From Alphaproteobacteria bacterium (GTDB taxonomy: Bacteria > Pseudomonadota > Alphaproteobacteria > DSM-16000 > Inquilinaceae): a stretch of DNA of 64,000 nt. The notes under the pieces were generated by a model that saw nothing but the letters and a program-made list of their open reading frames with translations, had not been told where the DNA came from and searched no databases. The translations under genes were made by a program, and so were the position numbers. Below, one piece after another: positions 17,788-26,784 of this stretch (its first letter is position 1; each line of letters begins with the position of its first letter). The stretch is taken from positions 78,216 to 142,215 of the forward strand of contig JANQGH010000062.1 in the NCBI GenBank assembly GCA_028277405.1, given 5' to 3'.

Positions 17788-18611
17788 GCGGGCCGATCCT
17801 CAGCTTCGAGACGGTGTCCAAGACCTTCCGGGTCAACGGACAGGACGTGCATGCCCTGGCCGATGTCGACCTGGCGATCGAGGCGGGCGAATGCCACGCG
17901 ATCGTTGGCGAGTCCGGCTCCGGCAAGACCACGCTGGGCAATCTGGCGCTGGGCATCCATGCGCCGAGCAGCGGCACGATCCGGTTCGAGGGCGACGCGC
18001 TGCCGGCCAAGCGGCCCTTGGCCCTGAAACGGCGCATCCAGCTCGTGCAGCAAAACCCGTTGTCCGCCCTGAACCCCAAGCGGCGCGTCGGCGCCAGCCT
18101 GCGCCTGCCGCTGGAGGTCCACGGGCTGGTGCAAGGCCGCGCCCAGCGCCGCGAACGGATCGCCGAATTGCTGGAGGAGGTCGGGCTGGAGCCGGGCCAC
18201 GCCGAGCGCGCGCCCAGCAGCCTGTCCGGCGGCCAGCGCCAGCGCGTCGCCATCGCCCGCGCGCTGGCCTGCGAGCCGGACCTGATCGTGCTGGACGAGC
18301 CGACCTCCGCACTGGACGTGCTGGTCCAGGCCCGTGTCCTGCGCCTGCTGGCCGATCTGCGCCAAAGGCGCGGCCTGACCTATCTGTTCATCACCCATGA
18401 TCTGGCCGTGGTGCGCAACCTGGCCGATCGGGTGTCGGTGTTCGAGCGCGGGCGGCTGGTCGAAAGCGGCCAGGTCGCCGAGATCTTCGCCAACCCGCAG
18501 CACCCCTACACCGCCCGGCTGATCGCCTCGATCCCGGTGGTGACCGATGACGAGGCGGCGGTGCGGGCGGCCGCCTCTGAACGCGCCGACACGATGGAGA
18601 ACGCCGCATGA
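17784..18611 (+). CDS. ABC importer ATPase, DppF-like
   Basis: This 275-residue ATPase is the second motor subunit of the importer. Walker A GESGSGKT is near residues 46-53, the signature LSGGQRQR near 150 and Walker B DLIVLDEPTSALD. The C-terminal HPYTARLIASIPV matches the OppF group but the iron-sulphur cysteines seen in some relatives are not present. Its start overlaps the previous stop (ATGA). The hyuA gene begins 15 bases downstream, linking transport to catabolism in one transcript. Confidence 0.9.
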   Translation: MSGPILSFETVSKTFRVNGQDVHALADVDLAIEAGECHAIVGESGSGKTTLGNLALGIHAPSSGTIRFEGDALPAKRPLALKRRIQLVQQNPLSALNPKRRVGASLRLPLEVHGLVQGRAQRRERIAELLEEVGLEPGHAERAPSSLSGGQRQRVAIARALACEPDLIVLDEPTSALDVLVQARVLRLLADLRQRRGLTYLFITHDLAVVRNLADRVSVFERGRLVESGQVAEIFANPQHPYTARLIASIPVVTDDEAAVRAAASERADTMENAA

Positions 18612-18626
18612 CGCAAAAGGAAAACC

Positions 18627-20696
18627 ATGTCTAAAGTCATCCGCGTCGCGACCGATGTCGGCGGCACATTCACCGATCTGGTCAGTTTCGAGACCGACAG
18701 CGAAACGGGCGAGGCCAGCGTGATAACGGCCAAGTCGGACACGACCCCGCCGGACTTCGAGATCGGCGTGCTGAACGTCTTGGAGAAGGGCGGCGTCGAC
18801 CCGGCCGCCGTCGACTTTCTGGCCCACGGCACCACCGTGGTCATCAACGCGCTGACCGAACGCAAGGGCGTGAAGGTCGGCCTGATCGCGACGGAGGGCT
18901 TTCGCGACACGCTGGAGATCGCGCGCGGCAACCGGCCGGATTTCTTCAATCTGCACTATGTGAAGCCGCCGCCCTTCGTGCCACGCTATCTGCGCCGCGA
19001 GCTGCCGGGGCGCATCAGCTACAAGGGCGCGGAAATGCGGCCGCTGGACTTGGACCCCCTGCCCGCCATCGTCGCGGACTTCAAGGCGGAGGGTGTGGAG
19101 GCGGTGGCGATCTGCTTCCTGCACTCCTACGCCGACCCGTCGCACGAGCAACGCACGGTGGAAAAGCTGCGCGAGCTGTGGCCCGAGGTCTCGGTGGTCT
19201 CGTCCCACCAGATCACCCGCGAATGGCGCGAGTATGAGCGCACCAACACCGCCGTGCTGTCGGCCTACGTTCAGCCCACGGCGGAGCGCTATCTGCGCCG
19301 GCTGAATGACGGGCTGACGACCAAGGGTTTCAGCCGCAGCCCCTACATCATGCAGTCGAACTGTGGCGTGGACTCGCTGGACGCCGTGGCGCGCATCCCC
19401 ATCACCATGGTCGAATCCGGCCCCGCCTCTGGCATCTGGGGGGCGGCGGAGCTGGGCAAGCTGATCGGGGAGGCCAACGTGCTGGCGCTCGATATCGGCG
19501 GCACGACGGCGAAATGCTCGCTGATCGAAAACGGTCAAGTGAAGATCATGACCGACTATTGGATTGAGCGGGACCGCAAGTCCGCCGGCTATCCGATCAT
19601 GGTGCCGGTGGTCGATCTGGTGGAGATCGGCAATGGCGGCGGTTCCATCGCCTGGGTCGATGATTTCGGCAAGCTGCATGTCGGCCCGCAATCGGCCGGC
19701 GCCCTGCCCGGCCCGGCGGCCTATGGCAAGGGCGGCACGGAGGCGACGACGACGGACGCCAACCTCTGGCTCGGCCGGATCAACCGCGACTATTTCTGCG
19801 GCGGCGAGGTCGAGGCTGACATGAACGCCGTCGAGACCGCCATCGGCGCCGTTGCGCAGAAGCTGGCGGTCGACAAGGACGATGCCGCGCGGGGCATCGT
19901 GCGCATCGCCAACAACAATATGGTGAACGCGTTGAAGCTGGTCTCGCTCAACCGCGGCTTCGACCCGCGCGACTTCACCCTGGTCGCATTCGGCGGCGGC
20001 GGCGGCATGCATGCGGTGGCGCTGGCGGCGGAGCTGGGCGTGGCCAAGGTGGTGATCCCGGCCAACGCCTCGGTCTTTTCCGCCTGGGGCATGATGATGT
20101 CCGACCTGCGCCGCGACTATTTCATCACTCGCCTCGCCGACCTGGCCGAAGGCGCGGCGGAAGGCATCGAGGCCTTGTTCGCCGAGACCGAGGACCGGGC
20201 GCGCGCGCAGTTCGCGACGGAAGGTGTCGACCGGTCCCAGGTCACCTTCCTGCGCTACGGCAAGTTCCGCTATCAGAACCAGGAACACACGACCGAGGTG
20301 CCGCTGACCGGCCCGGTGACGGACGCCAACCTGGCCAAGATCGAGGCCGATTTTCACGAGACCTATGAGCGGGAATATACCTACCGGCTGGACGCGCCGG
20401 TGGAGATGGTCGGCATCCACCTGGTTGCCTTCGCAGAGGTCGGCAAGCTCACCATGACCCGCCATGAGGAGGGCGCGAGCGACCCGTCGCCCGCCCTGAA
20501 GAGCAGGCGCCAGGTCGACTACGCGCTGGAGGGCATGCATGAGGCGGCGATCTATGACGGCACCAAGCTGATGCCGGGCATGGCGTTCGACGGGCCGGCC
20601 ATTGTCGAGGACCCGGGCTCCACCGTCGTGGTCAACCCGCTGAACAAGGCCCGCATCGACGGTTACGGCAACATCCATATTGAAATCGGTGGGTGA
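18627..20696 (+). CDS. hyuA: Hydantoinase/oxoprolinase subunit A (ATP-dependent ring-opening family)
   Basis: This 689-residue protein is an N-methylhydantoinase A type subunit. The ASKHA ATPase motifs DVGGTFTDL (residues 10-18) and LDIGGTTAKCS (near 290) are intact, and the late FGGGGGMHAVALAAELG block is present. With HyuB it should use ATP to open the ring of a hydantoin, 5-oxoproline or similar lactam; related proteins are also carboxylases of acetone or acetophenone. It is followed 7 bases later by hyuB. No third small subunit, as found in acetone carboxylase, is seen, so a hydantoinase or oxoprolinase is the better call. True substrate unknown. Confidence 0.88.
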   Translation: MSKVIRVATDVGGTFTDLVSFETDSETGEASVITAKSDTTPPDFEIGVLNVLEKGGVDPAAVDFLAHGTTVVINALTERKGVKVGLIATEGFRDTLEIARGNRPDFFNLHYVKPPPFVPRYLRRELPGRISYKGAEMRPLDLDPLPAIVADFKAEGVEAVAICFLHSYADPSHEQRTVEKLRELWPEVSVVSSHQITREWREYERTNTAVLSAYVQPTAERYLRRLNDGLTTKGFSRSPYIMQSNCGVDSLDAVARIPITMVESGPASGIWGAAELGKLIGEANVLALDIGGTTAKCSLIENGQVKIMTDYWIERDRKSAGYPIMVPVVDLVEIGNGGGSIAWVDDFGKLHVGPQSAGALPGPAAYGKGGTEATTTDANLWLGRINRDYFCGGEVEADMNAVETAIGAVAQKLAVDKDDAARGIVRIANNNMVNALKLVSLNRGFDPRDFTLVAFGGGGGMHAVALAAELGVAKVVIPANASVFSAWGMMMSDLRRDYFITRLADLAEGAAEGIEALFAETEDRARAQFATEGVDRSQVTFLRYGKFRYQNQEHTTEVPLTGPVTDANLAKIEADFHETYEREYTYRLDAPVEMVGIHLVAFAEVGKLTMTRHEEGASDPSPALKSRRQVDYALEGMHEAAIYDGTKLMPGMAFDGPAIVEDPGSTVVVNPLNKARIDGYGNIHIEIGG

Positions 20697-20703
20697 CAGG
20701 CAG

Positions 20704-22377
20704 ATGACAAGCGCGCTTACCAACGACCCGATCACGCAGGAGATCATCCAGAATTCCCTGCAGGCGGCCGCCGACGAGATGTTCGCAGCCATGCGCAAGA
20801 CGTCGATGAGTTCGATCATCTATGAGGTGCTGGACATGGGCACCGGGGTGCTCGACGCACGCGGCGATCTCGCCTGTTCCGGCGCCGGCATCCCGGCCTT
20901 CATCGGCGTCCTGGACAAGGCAGTGAAGGTGATCGTGCAGAAGTTCGACCAGCCCGGCGATGTGGAGCCGGGCGATGTCTTCGCCACCAACGACCCGTAC
21001 CATGGCGGCGTCACCCATCTGAACGACATCGTCGTCATCATGCCGGTCTTCGCCGAGGGCCGCGTCATCGCCTGGACCGCCAACATCGCCCACAATTCCG
21101 ACGTCGGCGGCATGGCGCCCGGCTCGCTGACCGGCGAGGCGACGGAGATTTTTCAGGAAGGGCTGCGCCTGCCGGCAATCAAGATGATTTCCAAGGGCGA
21201 GCCGATCCGGTCGGTCATGGAGATCATCAAGGTCAACTCGCGCATGCCCGACGTGCTGGAAGGCGACGTCTGGGCCGCCATCGCCTCGGTCCGCATCGGG
21301 GCCAAGCGGCTGGGCGAGCTGGCCGAGAAGTACGGCGTCGCCACCTTCGAGGCCGCTATGGCCGCCTTCATGGATTATGGCGAGCGCTGCAGCCGGGTCG
21401 AGCTGGCCAAGCTGCCGCACGGCACGTTCGAGCTGTCCGAAGAGCAGGACGATGGCAGCGTCTTCAATTGCAAGATCACGATCACGGACGAGGAATTCGT
21501 CGTCGATTTGCGCGACAATCCCGACCAGGCCACCAACCCGGTGAACACCAGTGCCGACGGCGTCATGGTCGTGGCCCAGATGATCTTCAAATCCATCACC
21601 GACCCGGACTCGCCCTGCAACGAGGGCTCGTTCCGGCCGATCCGGCTGCTGACGCGGCCGGGCTCCGTCTTCCACGCCGAAGAACCGGCGCCGATCGGCT
21701 TCTATTACGAGATCGAGCTTCGCGTGTACGACCTGCTCTGGCGCTGTCTGGCGAAACACATGCCGGAACGGCTCGGCTCCGGCCATTTCGCCTCGATCTG
21801 CGGCACGTTCATCGGCGGCATTCATCCGGATACCGGCCGGCAATACACGATCATCGAACCGCAGCTCGGCGGCTGGGGTGCCAACGAGCAGGGCGACGGC
21901 AACTGCGCCATCTTCAGCGGCTTTCACGGCGAGACCTACAACTGCCCGGCGGAGATCAACGAGGCGCGCAACGGCCTGATCATCGACCGGATGGAGCTGA
22001 ACCTGGAGCCGGGCGGCGAGGGCAAGCATGTCGGCGGGCGCGGCATCCGCATGGATTATCGCATCCGGACCGAGGGCGGCTATCTGACCGCCGGCTACAC
22101 CCGCTCGAAATTCCCGGCCTGGGCGCTGGACGGCGGCAAGGAAGGCTCGCCCAACTACATCACCGTGATCCGGGCCAAGGATGGCGCGACCGAGCACCAC
22201 GCCTTCGTCTCGGGCCTGACGACCCATCGCGACGACGTCATCCGCATCGTCACCGGCAATGGCGGCGGCATGGGTGACCCGAAGGACCGCGACCGCGACG
22301 CCATCAAGGCCGACATCAAGAACGGTTTCATCAGTAAGGAACGCGCGGAGGAGATTTACGGGCCGATAGACGGCTAA
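20704..22377 (+). CDS. hyuB: Hydantoinase subunit B, first copy
   Basis: This 557-residue protein is a HyuB/oxoprolinase B-domain subunit. Characteristic stretches are the N-terminal AAADEMFAAMRKTSMSSIIYE, GDVFATNDPYHGGVTHLNDI, and the C-terminal HVGGRGIRMDYRI and VTGNGGGMGDPKDRD. I took the ATG at 20704, seven bases after hyuA, since an earlier TTG overlaps hyuA and adds eight unmatched residues. It pairs with HyuA to form the catalytic complex. A second HyuB gene lies two genes downstream with the same architecture; the pair are clear paralogues. Confidence 0.88.
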   Translation: MTSALTNDPITQEIIQNSLQAAADEMFAAMRKTSMSSIIYEVLDMGTGVLDARGDLACSGAGIPAFIGVLDKAVKVIVQKFDQPGDVEPGDVFATNDPYHGGVTHLNDIVVIMPVFAEGRVIAWTANIAHNSDVGGMAPGSLTGEATEIFQEGLRLPAIKMISKGEPIRSVMEIIKVNSRMPDVLEGDVWAAIASVRIGAKRLGELAEKYGVATFEAAMAAFMDYGERCSRVELAKLPHGTFELSEEQDDGSVFNCKITITDEEFVVDLRDNPDQATNPVNTSADGVMVVAQMIFKSITDPDSPCNEGSFRPIRLLTRPGSVFHAEEPAPIGFYYEIELRVYDLLWRCLAKHMPERLGSGHFASICGTFIGGIHPDTGRQYTIIEPQLGGWGANEQGDGNCAIFSGFHGETYNCPAEINEARNGLIIDRMELNLEPGGEGKHVGGRGIRMDYRIRTEGGYLTAGYTRSKFPAWALDGGKEGSPNYITVIRAKDGATEHHAFVSGLTTHRDDVIRIVTGNGGGMGDPKDRDRDAIKADIKNGFISKERAEEIYGPIDG

Positions 22378-22398
22378 CCAGACAGGAGGGACAGGATT

Positions 22399-23232
22399 AT
22401 GACCACGCCCTTGAAGGTGATGTATTTGAGCCCCGTGGGCTCCGCCACCGCCAACCCGATCTTCGGCGACATGGTGCGCGACCACAAGCTGCCGCAGACC
22501 GAGGTGCACATCACCTCGCTGCCGGCGGACGATGGCGCGTTCACCCATATCGAGTACCGCGCCTACGAGGCGATCGTGACGCGCGGCATCATCCGGGCGA
22601 CGCGGGCGGCGGCGCGCGAAGGGTTCGACGCGCTGGCCATCGGCTGCTTCTACGACACCGCCCTGCATGATGCGCGGGAGATATCGGGCGAGATGATCGT
22701 CACCGCACCCTGCGTCGCCTCCGTCGAGATCGCGACCAGCCTGGCCAACCGGTTCGGCATCATCGTCGGGCGGCGCAAATGGGTCGACCAGATGCACGCC
22801 ACCGTGCGCGACATCGGCCAGGAAAGCCGGCTTGCCGGCTTCTACCATGTCGGCCTGGGCGTGAACGACTTTCAGACCGACCATGACCACACCAACCGGC
22901 TGCTGGTCGAGGCCGGGCGCAAGGCGGTCGAGGAGGACTATGCCGAGGCCTTGATCCTGGGCTGCACCTTGGAGATCGGCTTTTACAAGGAGATCGAGCA
23001 GGAGTTGGGCGTGCCGGTGATCGACCCGTCGATCGCCGTCTTCAAACGGGCGGAATATGCCGCGCTGCTAAAACAGCAATGCGGCTGGGTGCCGAGCCGC
23101 AAATGGTCCTGCGAGGCACCGCCGGAGGAGGAGATCGCACGCTTCGGCGGCTTTGACGAGGGCGAGGCGTTTGGCGACCGGATCGTCATCGAGGCCGAAA
23201 CCACCGACGGCGCGCAGATCGCCGCCCAGTGA
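22399..23232 (+). CDS. Asp/Glu/hydantoin racemase family protein
   Basis: This 277-residue protein belongs to the Asp/Glu/hydantoin racemase superfamily, which moves a proton with two cysteines. Candidate catalytic cysteines are C83 (AIGCFYD) and C189 (LILGCTLE), at the normal spacing. In hydantoin pathways the racemase equilibrates D and L forms before stereospecific cleavage. The C-terminal extension after about residue 240 (PPEEEIARFGGFDEG and on) is longer than in standard hydantoin racemase, which is about 230-250 residues. It sits between the two HyuB genes, and its TGA overlaps the GTG start of the second HyuB. Confidence 0.82.
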   Translation: MTTPLKVMYLSPVGSATANPIFGDMVRDHKLPQTEVHITSLPADDGAFTHIEYRAYEAIVTRGIIRATRAAAREGFDALAIGCFYDTALHDAREISGEMIVTAPCVASVEIATSLANRFGIIVGRRKWVDQMHATVRDIGQESRLAGFYHVGLGVNDFQTDHDHTNRLLVEAGRKAVEEDYAEALILGCTLEIGFYKEIEQELGVPVIDPSIAVFKRAEYAALLKQQCGWVPSRKWSCEAPPEEEIARFGGFDEGEAFGDRIVIEAETTDGAQIAAQ

Positions 23233-24860
23233 GCCAAGCCATCGACCCGTTCGCCGCCTCGGTCATCCAGGAAAGCCTGCTGGCCATCGGCGACGAGATG
23301 TTCGCCGCCCTGAAGAAGACGGCGATGAGCCCGATCATCTATGAGGTGCTGGACGCGGGCACGGCCGTGACCCTGGCCAATGGCGACCTCGCCGCGTCGG
23401 GCAGCGGCATCCCGACATTCGTCGGCGTGCTGGACAAGGCGGTGAAGCGGATTTTGGAGATCCAAGGCGGGCCGGCGGCGATCGAGCCGGGCGACCTGTT
23501 CGTCGCCAACGACCCGTACTATGGCGGCGTGACGCATCTGAACGACGTGGTGCTGGCCCTGCCCGTCTTCGCCGGCGACCGGCTGGTGGCCTGGACCGCC
23601 AACATTGCCCATTGGAACGATGTCAGCGGCCGCGCCCGCGGGTCCATGTCCACCGAGGCGACGGAGATCTGGCAGGAAGGCTTGCGCCTGCCCGCCGTGC
23701 GCCTGTTCGAAAAGGGCGAGGTCCTGGCGCCGGTGATGGACATCATCAAGACCAACAGCCGGCTGCCCGACTTCGTCGAGGGTGATCTGTGGGCCGGCAT
23801 CGCCGCCGCCCGGACCGGCGAGCGGGCGCTGTTGGCCCTGGTCGACAAGTATGGCGTCGAGACCTTCGTAACCGCGCTGGACGACTATCTCGATCTCGGC
23901 GAGCGCACGACGCGGGCGGGCATGGCCGACCTGCCCCAAGGAACCTTCGAGATCGAAGAGCGCCAAGACACCGGCGAGATCTGGCGCGCGACGATCGAGA
24001 TCGACCCCGACAGCTTCACCGTCGATCTCACCGACAATCCCGACCAGTCGGCGGGCCCCTACAACACCAGCCGTGACGGCGCGGTGATCGCGGCCCAGAT
24101 GATCCTGAAATCGACCACCGCGCCCCAGACGCCGATGAATGCCGGCTCGATCCGGCCGCTGACCGTGCTGACCCGGCCGGGCAGCCGGTTCCACGCGCAA
24201 GAGCCGGCGCCGCACGGCTTTTACTTCGAAACCCGCATCCGCCTACACGACCTCCTGTGCCGCTGCCTGGCCCCGCACCTGCCCGACCGGCTGCCGGCCG
24301 GCGGCTTCGCCTCGATCTGCGGCACCTTCATTTCCGGCCGCCACCCGGACACGGGCCGGCCCTTCACCATGGTCGAGCCGGAGGTCGGCGGCTGGGGCGC
24401 CACGCGCGACCGGGACGGCACGACGGCCATGTTCTCCAACGTCCATGGCGAGACCTTCAACTGCCCGGCCGAGATCACCGAGGCGCGCTATGGCCTGGTG
24501 GTCGACCGCCACAGCCTGAACACGGAGCCCGGCGGCAACGGCACCTGGCGCGGCGGCCGCGGCATCGTCGTCGACTACGGGGTCCGCGCCGACGGCACGT
24601 CGCTGACCTGCGGCTATTCCCGCGCGGTCGAGCCCCCCTGGGGCATGGAGGGCGGCGAGCCGGGCACCCCCAATCGCGTCGAGGTGCTGCGCGGCAAGGA
24701 CGGCGGGCATGAGCGCTACGCGATGGCGTCCGAAATCCCGCTGAACGAAGGCGACACGGTCCGCATCACCACCGGGCAGGGCGGCGGGTATGGGCCGCCA
24801 GCTTCGCGCGCGGCAACGGCCGTTGCGAAGGATCGGCGGAACGGGCTCGGTCAAGAATGA
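23229..24860 (+). CDS. hyuB: Hydantoinase subunit B, second copy
   Basis: This 543-residue HyuB paralogue starts at a GTG overlapping the racemase stop (GTGA). It shares with the first copy the FAALKKTAMSPIIYEVLDAG start, VANDPYYGGVTHLNDV, FNCPAEITEARYGLVVDR and the glycine-rich TTGQGGGYGPP end. The two proteins are similar along their full length but clearly diverged. Only one HyuA gene is present, so either both B subunits share it or they act on different stereoisomers or ring sizes. The next gene starts inside its stop codon (ATGA), so the operon continues. Confidence 0.87.
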   Translation: MSQAIDPFAASVIQESLLAIGDEMFAALKKTAMSPIIYEVLDAGTAVTLANGDLAASGSGIPTFVGVLDKAVKRILEIQGGPAAIEPGDLFVANDPYYGGVTHLNDVVLALPVFAGDRLVAWTANIAHWNDVSGRARGSMSTEATEIWQEGLRLPAVRLFEKGEVLAPVMDIIKTNSRLPDFVEGDLWAGIAAARTGERALLALVDKYGVETFVTALDDYLDLGERTTRAGMADLPQGTFEIEERQDTGEIWRATIEIDPDSFTVDLTDNPDQSAGPYNTSRDGAVIAAQMILKSTTAPQTPMNAGSIRPLTVLTRPGSRFHAQEPAPHGFYFETRIRLHDLLCRCLAPHLPDRLPAGGFASICGTFISGRHPDTGRPFTMVEPEVGGWGATRDRDGTTAMFSNVHGETFNCPAEITEARYGLVVDRHSLNTEPGGNGTWRGGRGIVVDYGVRADGTSLTCGYSRAVEPPWGMEGGEPGTPNRVEVLRGKDGGHERYAMASEIPLNEGDTVRITTGQGGGYGPPASRAATAVAKDRRNGLGQE

Positions 24861-25363
24861 TCATCCGCCAGGCAGTGCCGGAAGACATCGCGGCGCTGTC
24901 GGACCTGGCCTGCCGGGTCTATGCGGCGACGTTTGGCCATACGCTGAGCGAGGCGGAACTGGCGGCCGCGTTGCGCGAAACCAAGTCGGAGGCCTATTTC
25001 CGAACCGTCATCGACACCGATGCTATCCTGATCGCGCTGCGGGGCGACCGGCTGATCGGCTACGCCCAGATCTGTGAGATGTCCCTGCCGGTTGAGGGCG
25101 CCGCGCCGGGGAGCCAACAGCTCAACGCGCTTTTTGTCGACGCGGCGTTTCATGGCAAGGGCGTCGGCAAGGCATTGCTGGATGCCGCCTTGGCCCTGCC
25201 CCGTGTGCGAGACGGGCACACCCTCTACCTCGATGTCTGGGAGGAGAACCGGCGTGCCCTGTCGTTTTACCAGCGCAACGGTTTTGAGGCGGTCGGGTAC
25301 TGCGATGTGGTGATCGACGGTACCGTCATCGGCCAGGATCTGGTCATGGCGCGACAGGTCTGA
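24857..25363 (+). CDS. GNAT family N-acetyltransferase
   Basis: This 168-residue protein has the GNAT fold: the acetyl-CoA loop is seen at VDAAFHGKGVGKALLDAAL (motif A, about residues 93-111), followed by LYLDVWEENRRALSFYQRNGFEAVG (motif B). It probably acetylates an amine, perhaps an amino acid released by the hydantoinase or a toxic amine. Its ATG overlaps the stop of the second hyuB, so it is the last gene of that operon. The acceptor cannot be read from sequence. Confidence 0.85.
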   Translation: MIIRQAVPEDIAALSDLACRVYAATFGHTLSEAELAAALRETKSEAYFRTVIDTDAILIALRGDRLIGYAQICEMSLPVEGAAPGSQQLNALFVDAAFHGKGVGKALLDAALALPRVRDGHTLYLDVWEENRRALSFYQRNGFEAVGYCDVVIDGTVIGQDLVMARQV

Positions 25364-25449
25364 CCGACCGCTGGAAAAGACTGGCGCGGCCCGGCGGATA
25401 GGGCGACAGTTGATCCGACCGATGCCATCAGTCTCGAAAACGCCTCACC

Positions 25450-26733
25450 GTGCCCACCGCCAAGATCGACCCCGCGCCCCGCCAGTATCCGCCCTTCGTC
25501 ACCTTGATCGGGCGGGGCGATCGGCGGCGGGCGGCGGCACCGGCCGAGGCCACGTTTGACGACATTGAGCGCTGGCTGTTCGGCGAGGCGGCGCGCGAGG
25601 ACGAGCTGTTGCCGCTGGTGGAATCGCTGATCTGGCGGCTGGTGGCGGTCGGCCTGCCGCTGGATCGGGCCAGCCTGCATGTCGGTACCCTGCACCCTCA
25701 GCTTCTGGGTTTTGCCTGGAACTGGAACAGCGCCGACGGGCTGTGTGACGAGGTGCGCGTGGCGGAAGGGTCGCTGCAGACCGACGCCTATCTGATGAAC
25801 CCGCTGCACCGCGTCATCGACCATGGCGAGACCGTCGTGATCGACACGGCCGAGCCCGGCGCGCGGGACCGGTTTCGCATGGTCGGCGACCTGATCGAGG
25901 CCGGCATTCGCCATTATGTCGCCATGCCGCTGGGGGCGGCCGGTACCTATCACAACGCCATCACGCTGGCCACGAAGGACGTGGCCGGGTTTACGGACGA
26001 CCAGCGGGCGGGCCTTGACCGGGTGCTGCCGATCTTCGCCCTGCATGTCCAGCGGCACATCGCGCTCAGGATCGCCGGCAACGTGCTCGACATCTATCTG
26101 GGCGGTGCGGCCGGCGGAAGGGTGCTGGCCGGCACGATCAAGCGCGGTTCCGGCGACGCCATTCGCGCGGTCATCTGGGCGTCGGACCTGCGCGGCTTCA
26201 CCGATCTGGCCGACCGGCTGTCGGGGCCGGAGATGACGGCGCTGTTGAACGCCTATTTCGAGCAGCTGGCCGGTGCGGTGATGGCAAACGGCGGCGAGGT
26301 GCTGAAATTCATCGGCGACGGCATGCTGGCCGTGTTCCCGTTTTCCAACGACGATGAGGCTGCCGAAGCGGCGCGCGACGCGCTGGCGGCGGCGGAACAG
26401 GCGCTTGACGGACTTGCCGACATCAACGCGGCGCCGCCGGACGACCTGGCCGGCATCGAGGGCTGGCAACCGCTGAAAACCGGCATCGCCCTGCATGAGG
26501 GCGAGGTGTTCTTCGGCAATGTCGGCGCGCCCGAACGGCTGGACTTCACCGTCATCGGCCGGGCGGTGAACGCCACGTCCCGCGTCGAGGCGTTGAGCAA
26601 GCAGGTCGGCCGCGCCATCCTGCTGACCGAGCCGGTGGCAAGCCGCATCGACCGGCCGTTCGACGATCTGGGCCGCCACGAACTTCGCGGTCTGTCGGAA
26701 CCGATCGGCATTTTTTCACCGACGGACCCTTGA
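25450..26733 (+). CDS. Class III adenylate/guanylate cyclase with N-terminal GAF-like region
   Basis: This 427-residue soluble protein makes a cyclic nucleotide, most likely cAMP. The C-terminal cyclase domain (about 235-420) has metal-binding D246 (WASDLRGFTDLADR) and D290 (VLKFIGDGMLAVFP), the adenine-selecting K286 and the VNATSRVEAL segment with the transition-state Asn and Arg. The N-terminal 200 residues have no membrane helix and look like a GAF-type sensor. The start is a GTG at 25450. It is preceded by an 86-base gap, so it is likely its own unit. A small cyclic-nucleotide-binding protein lies two genes further right. Confidence 0.85.
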   Translation: MPTAKIDPAPRQYPPFVTLIGRGDRRRAAAPAEATFDDIERWLFGEAAREDELLPLVESLIWRLVAVGLPLDRASLHVGTLHPQLLGFAWNWNSADGLCDEVRVAEGSLQTDAYLMNPLHRVIDHGETVVIDTAEPGARDRFRMVGDLIEAGIRHYVAMPLGAAGTYHNAITLATKDVAGFTDDQRAGLDRVLPIFALHVQRHIALRIAGNVLDIYLGGAAGGRVLAGTIKRGSGDAIRAVIWASDLRGFTDLADRLSGPEMTALLNAYFEQLAGAVMANGGEVLKFIGDGMLAVFPFSNDDEAAEAARDALAAAEQALDGLADINAAPPDDLAGIEGWQPLKTGIALHEGEVFFGNVGAPERLDFTVIGRAVNATSRVEALSKQVGRAILLTEPVASRIDRPFDDLGRHELRGLSEPIGIFSPTDP

Positions 26734-26784
26734 CCCTCACGTAGCGTCAGACCCTATCTGCCTCTCTCGCGGGAGAGCTGGCGC

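Noticed and set aside
17637..20819. A 1060-codon minus-strand open frame.
   Set aside because: It is antisense to the ATPase and hyuA genes, lacks family features, and reflects high GC.
20632..22890. A 752-codon minus-strand open frame.
   Set aside because: It is antisense to hyuB and the racemase, with His/Asp/Arg-rich shadow composition.
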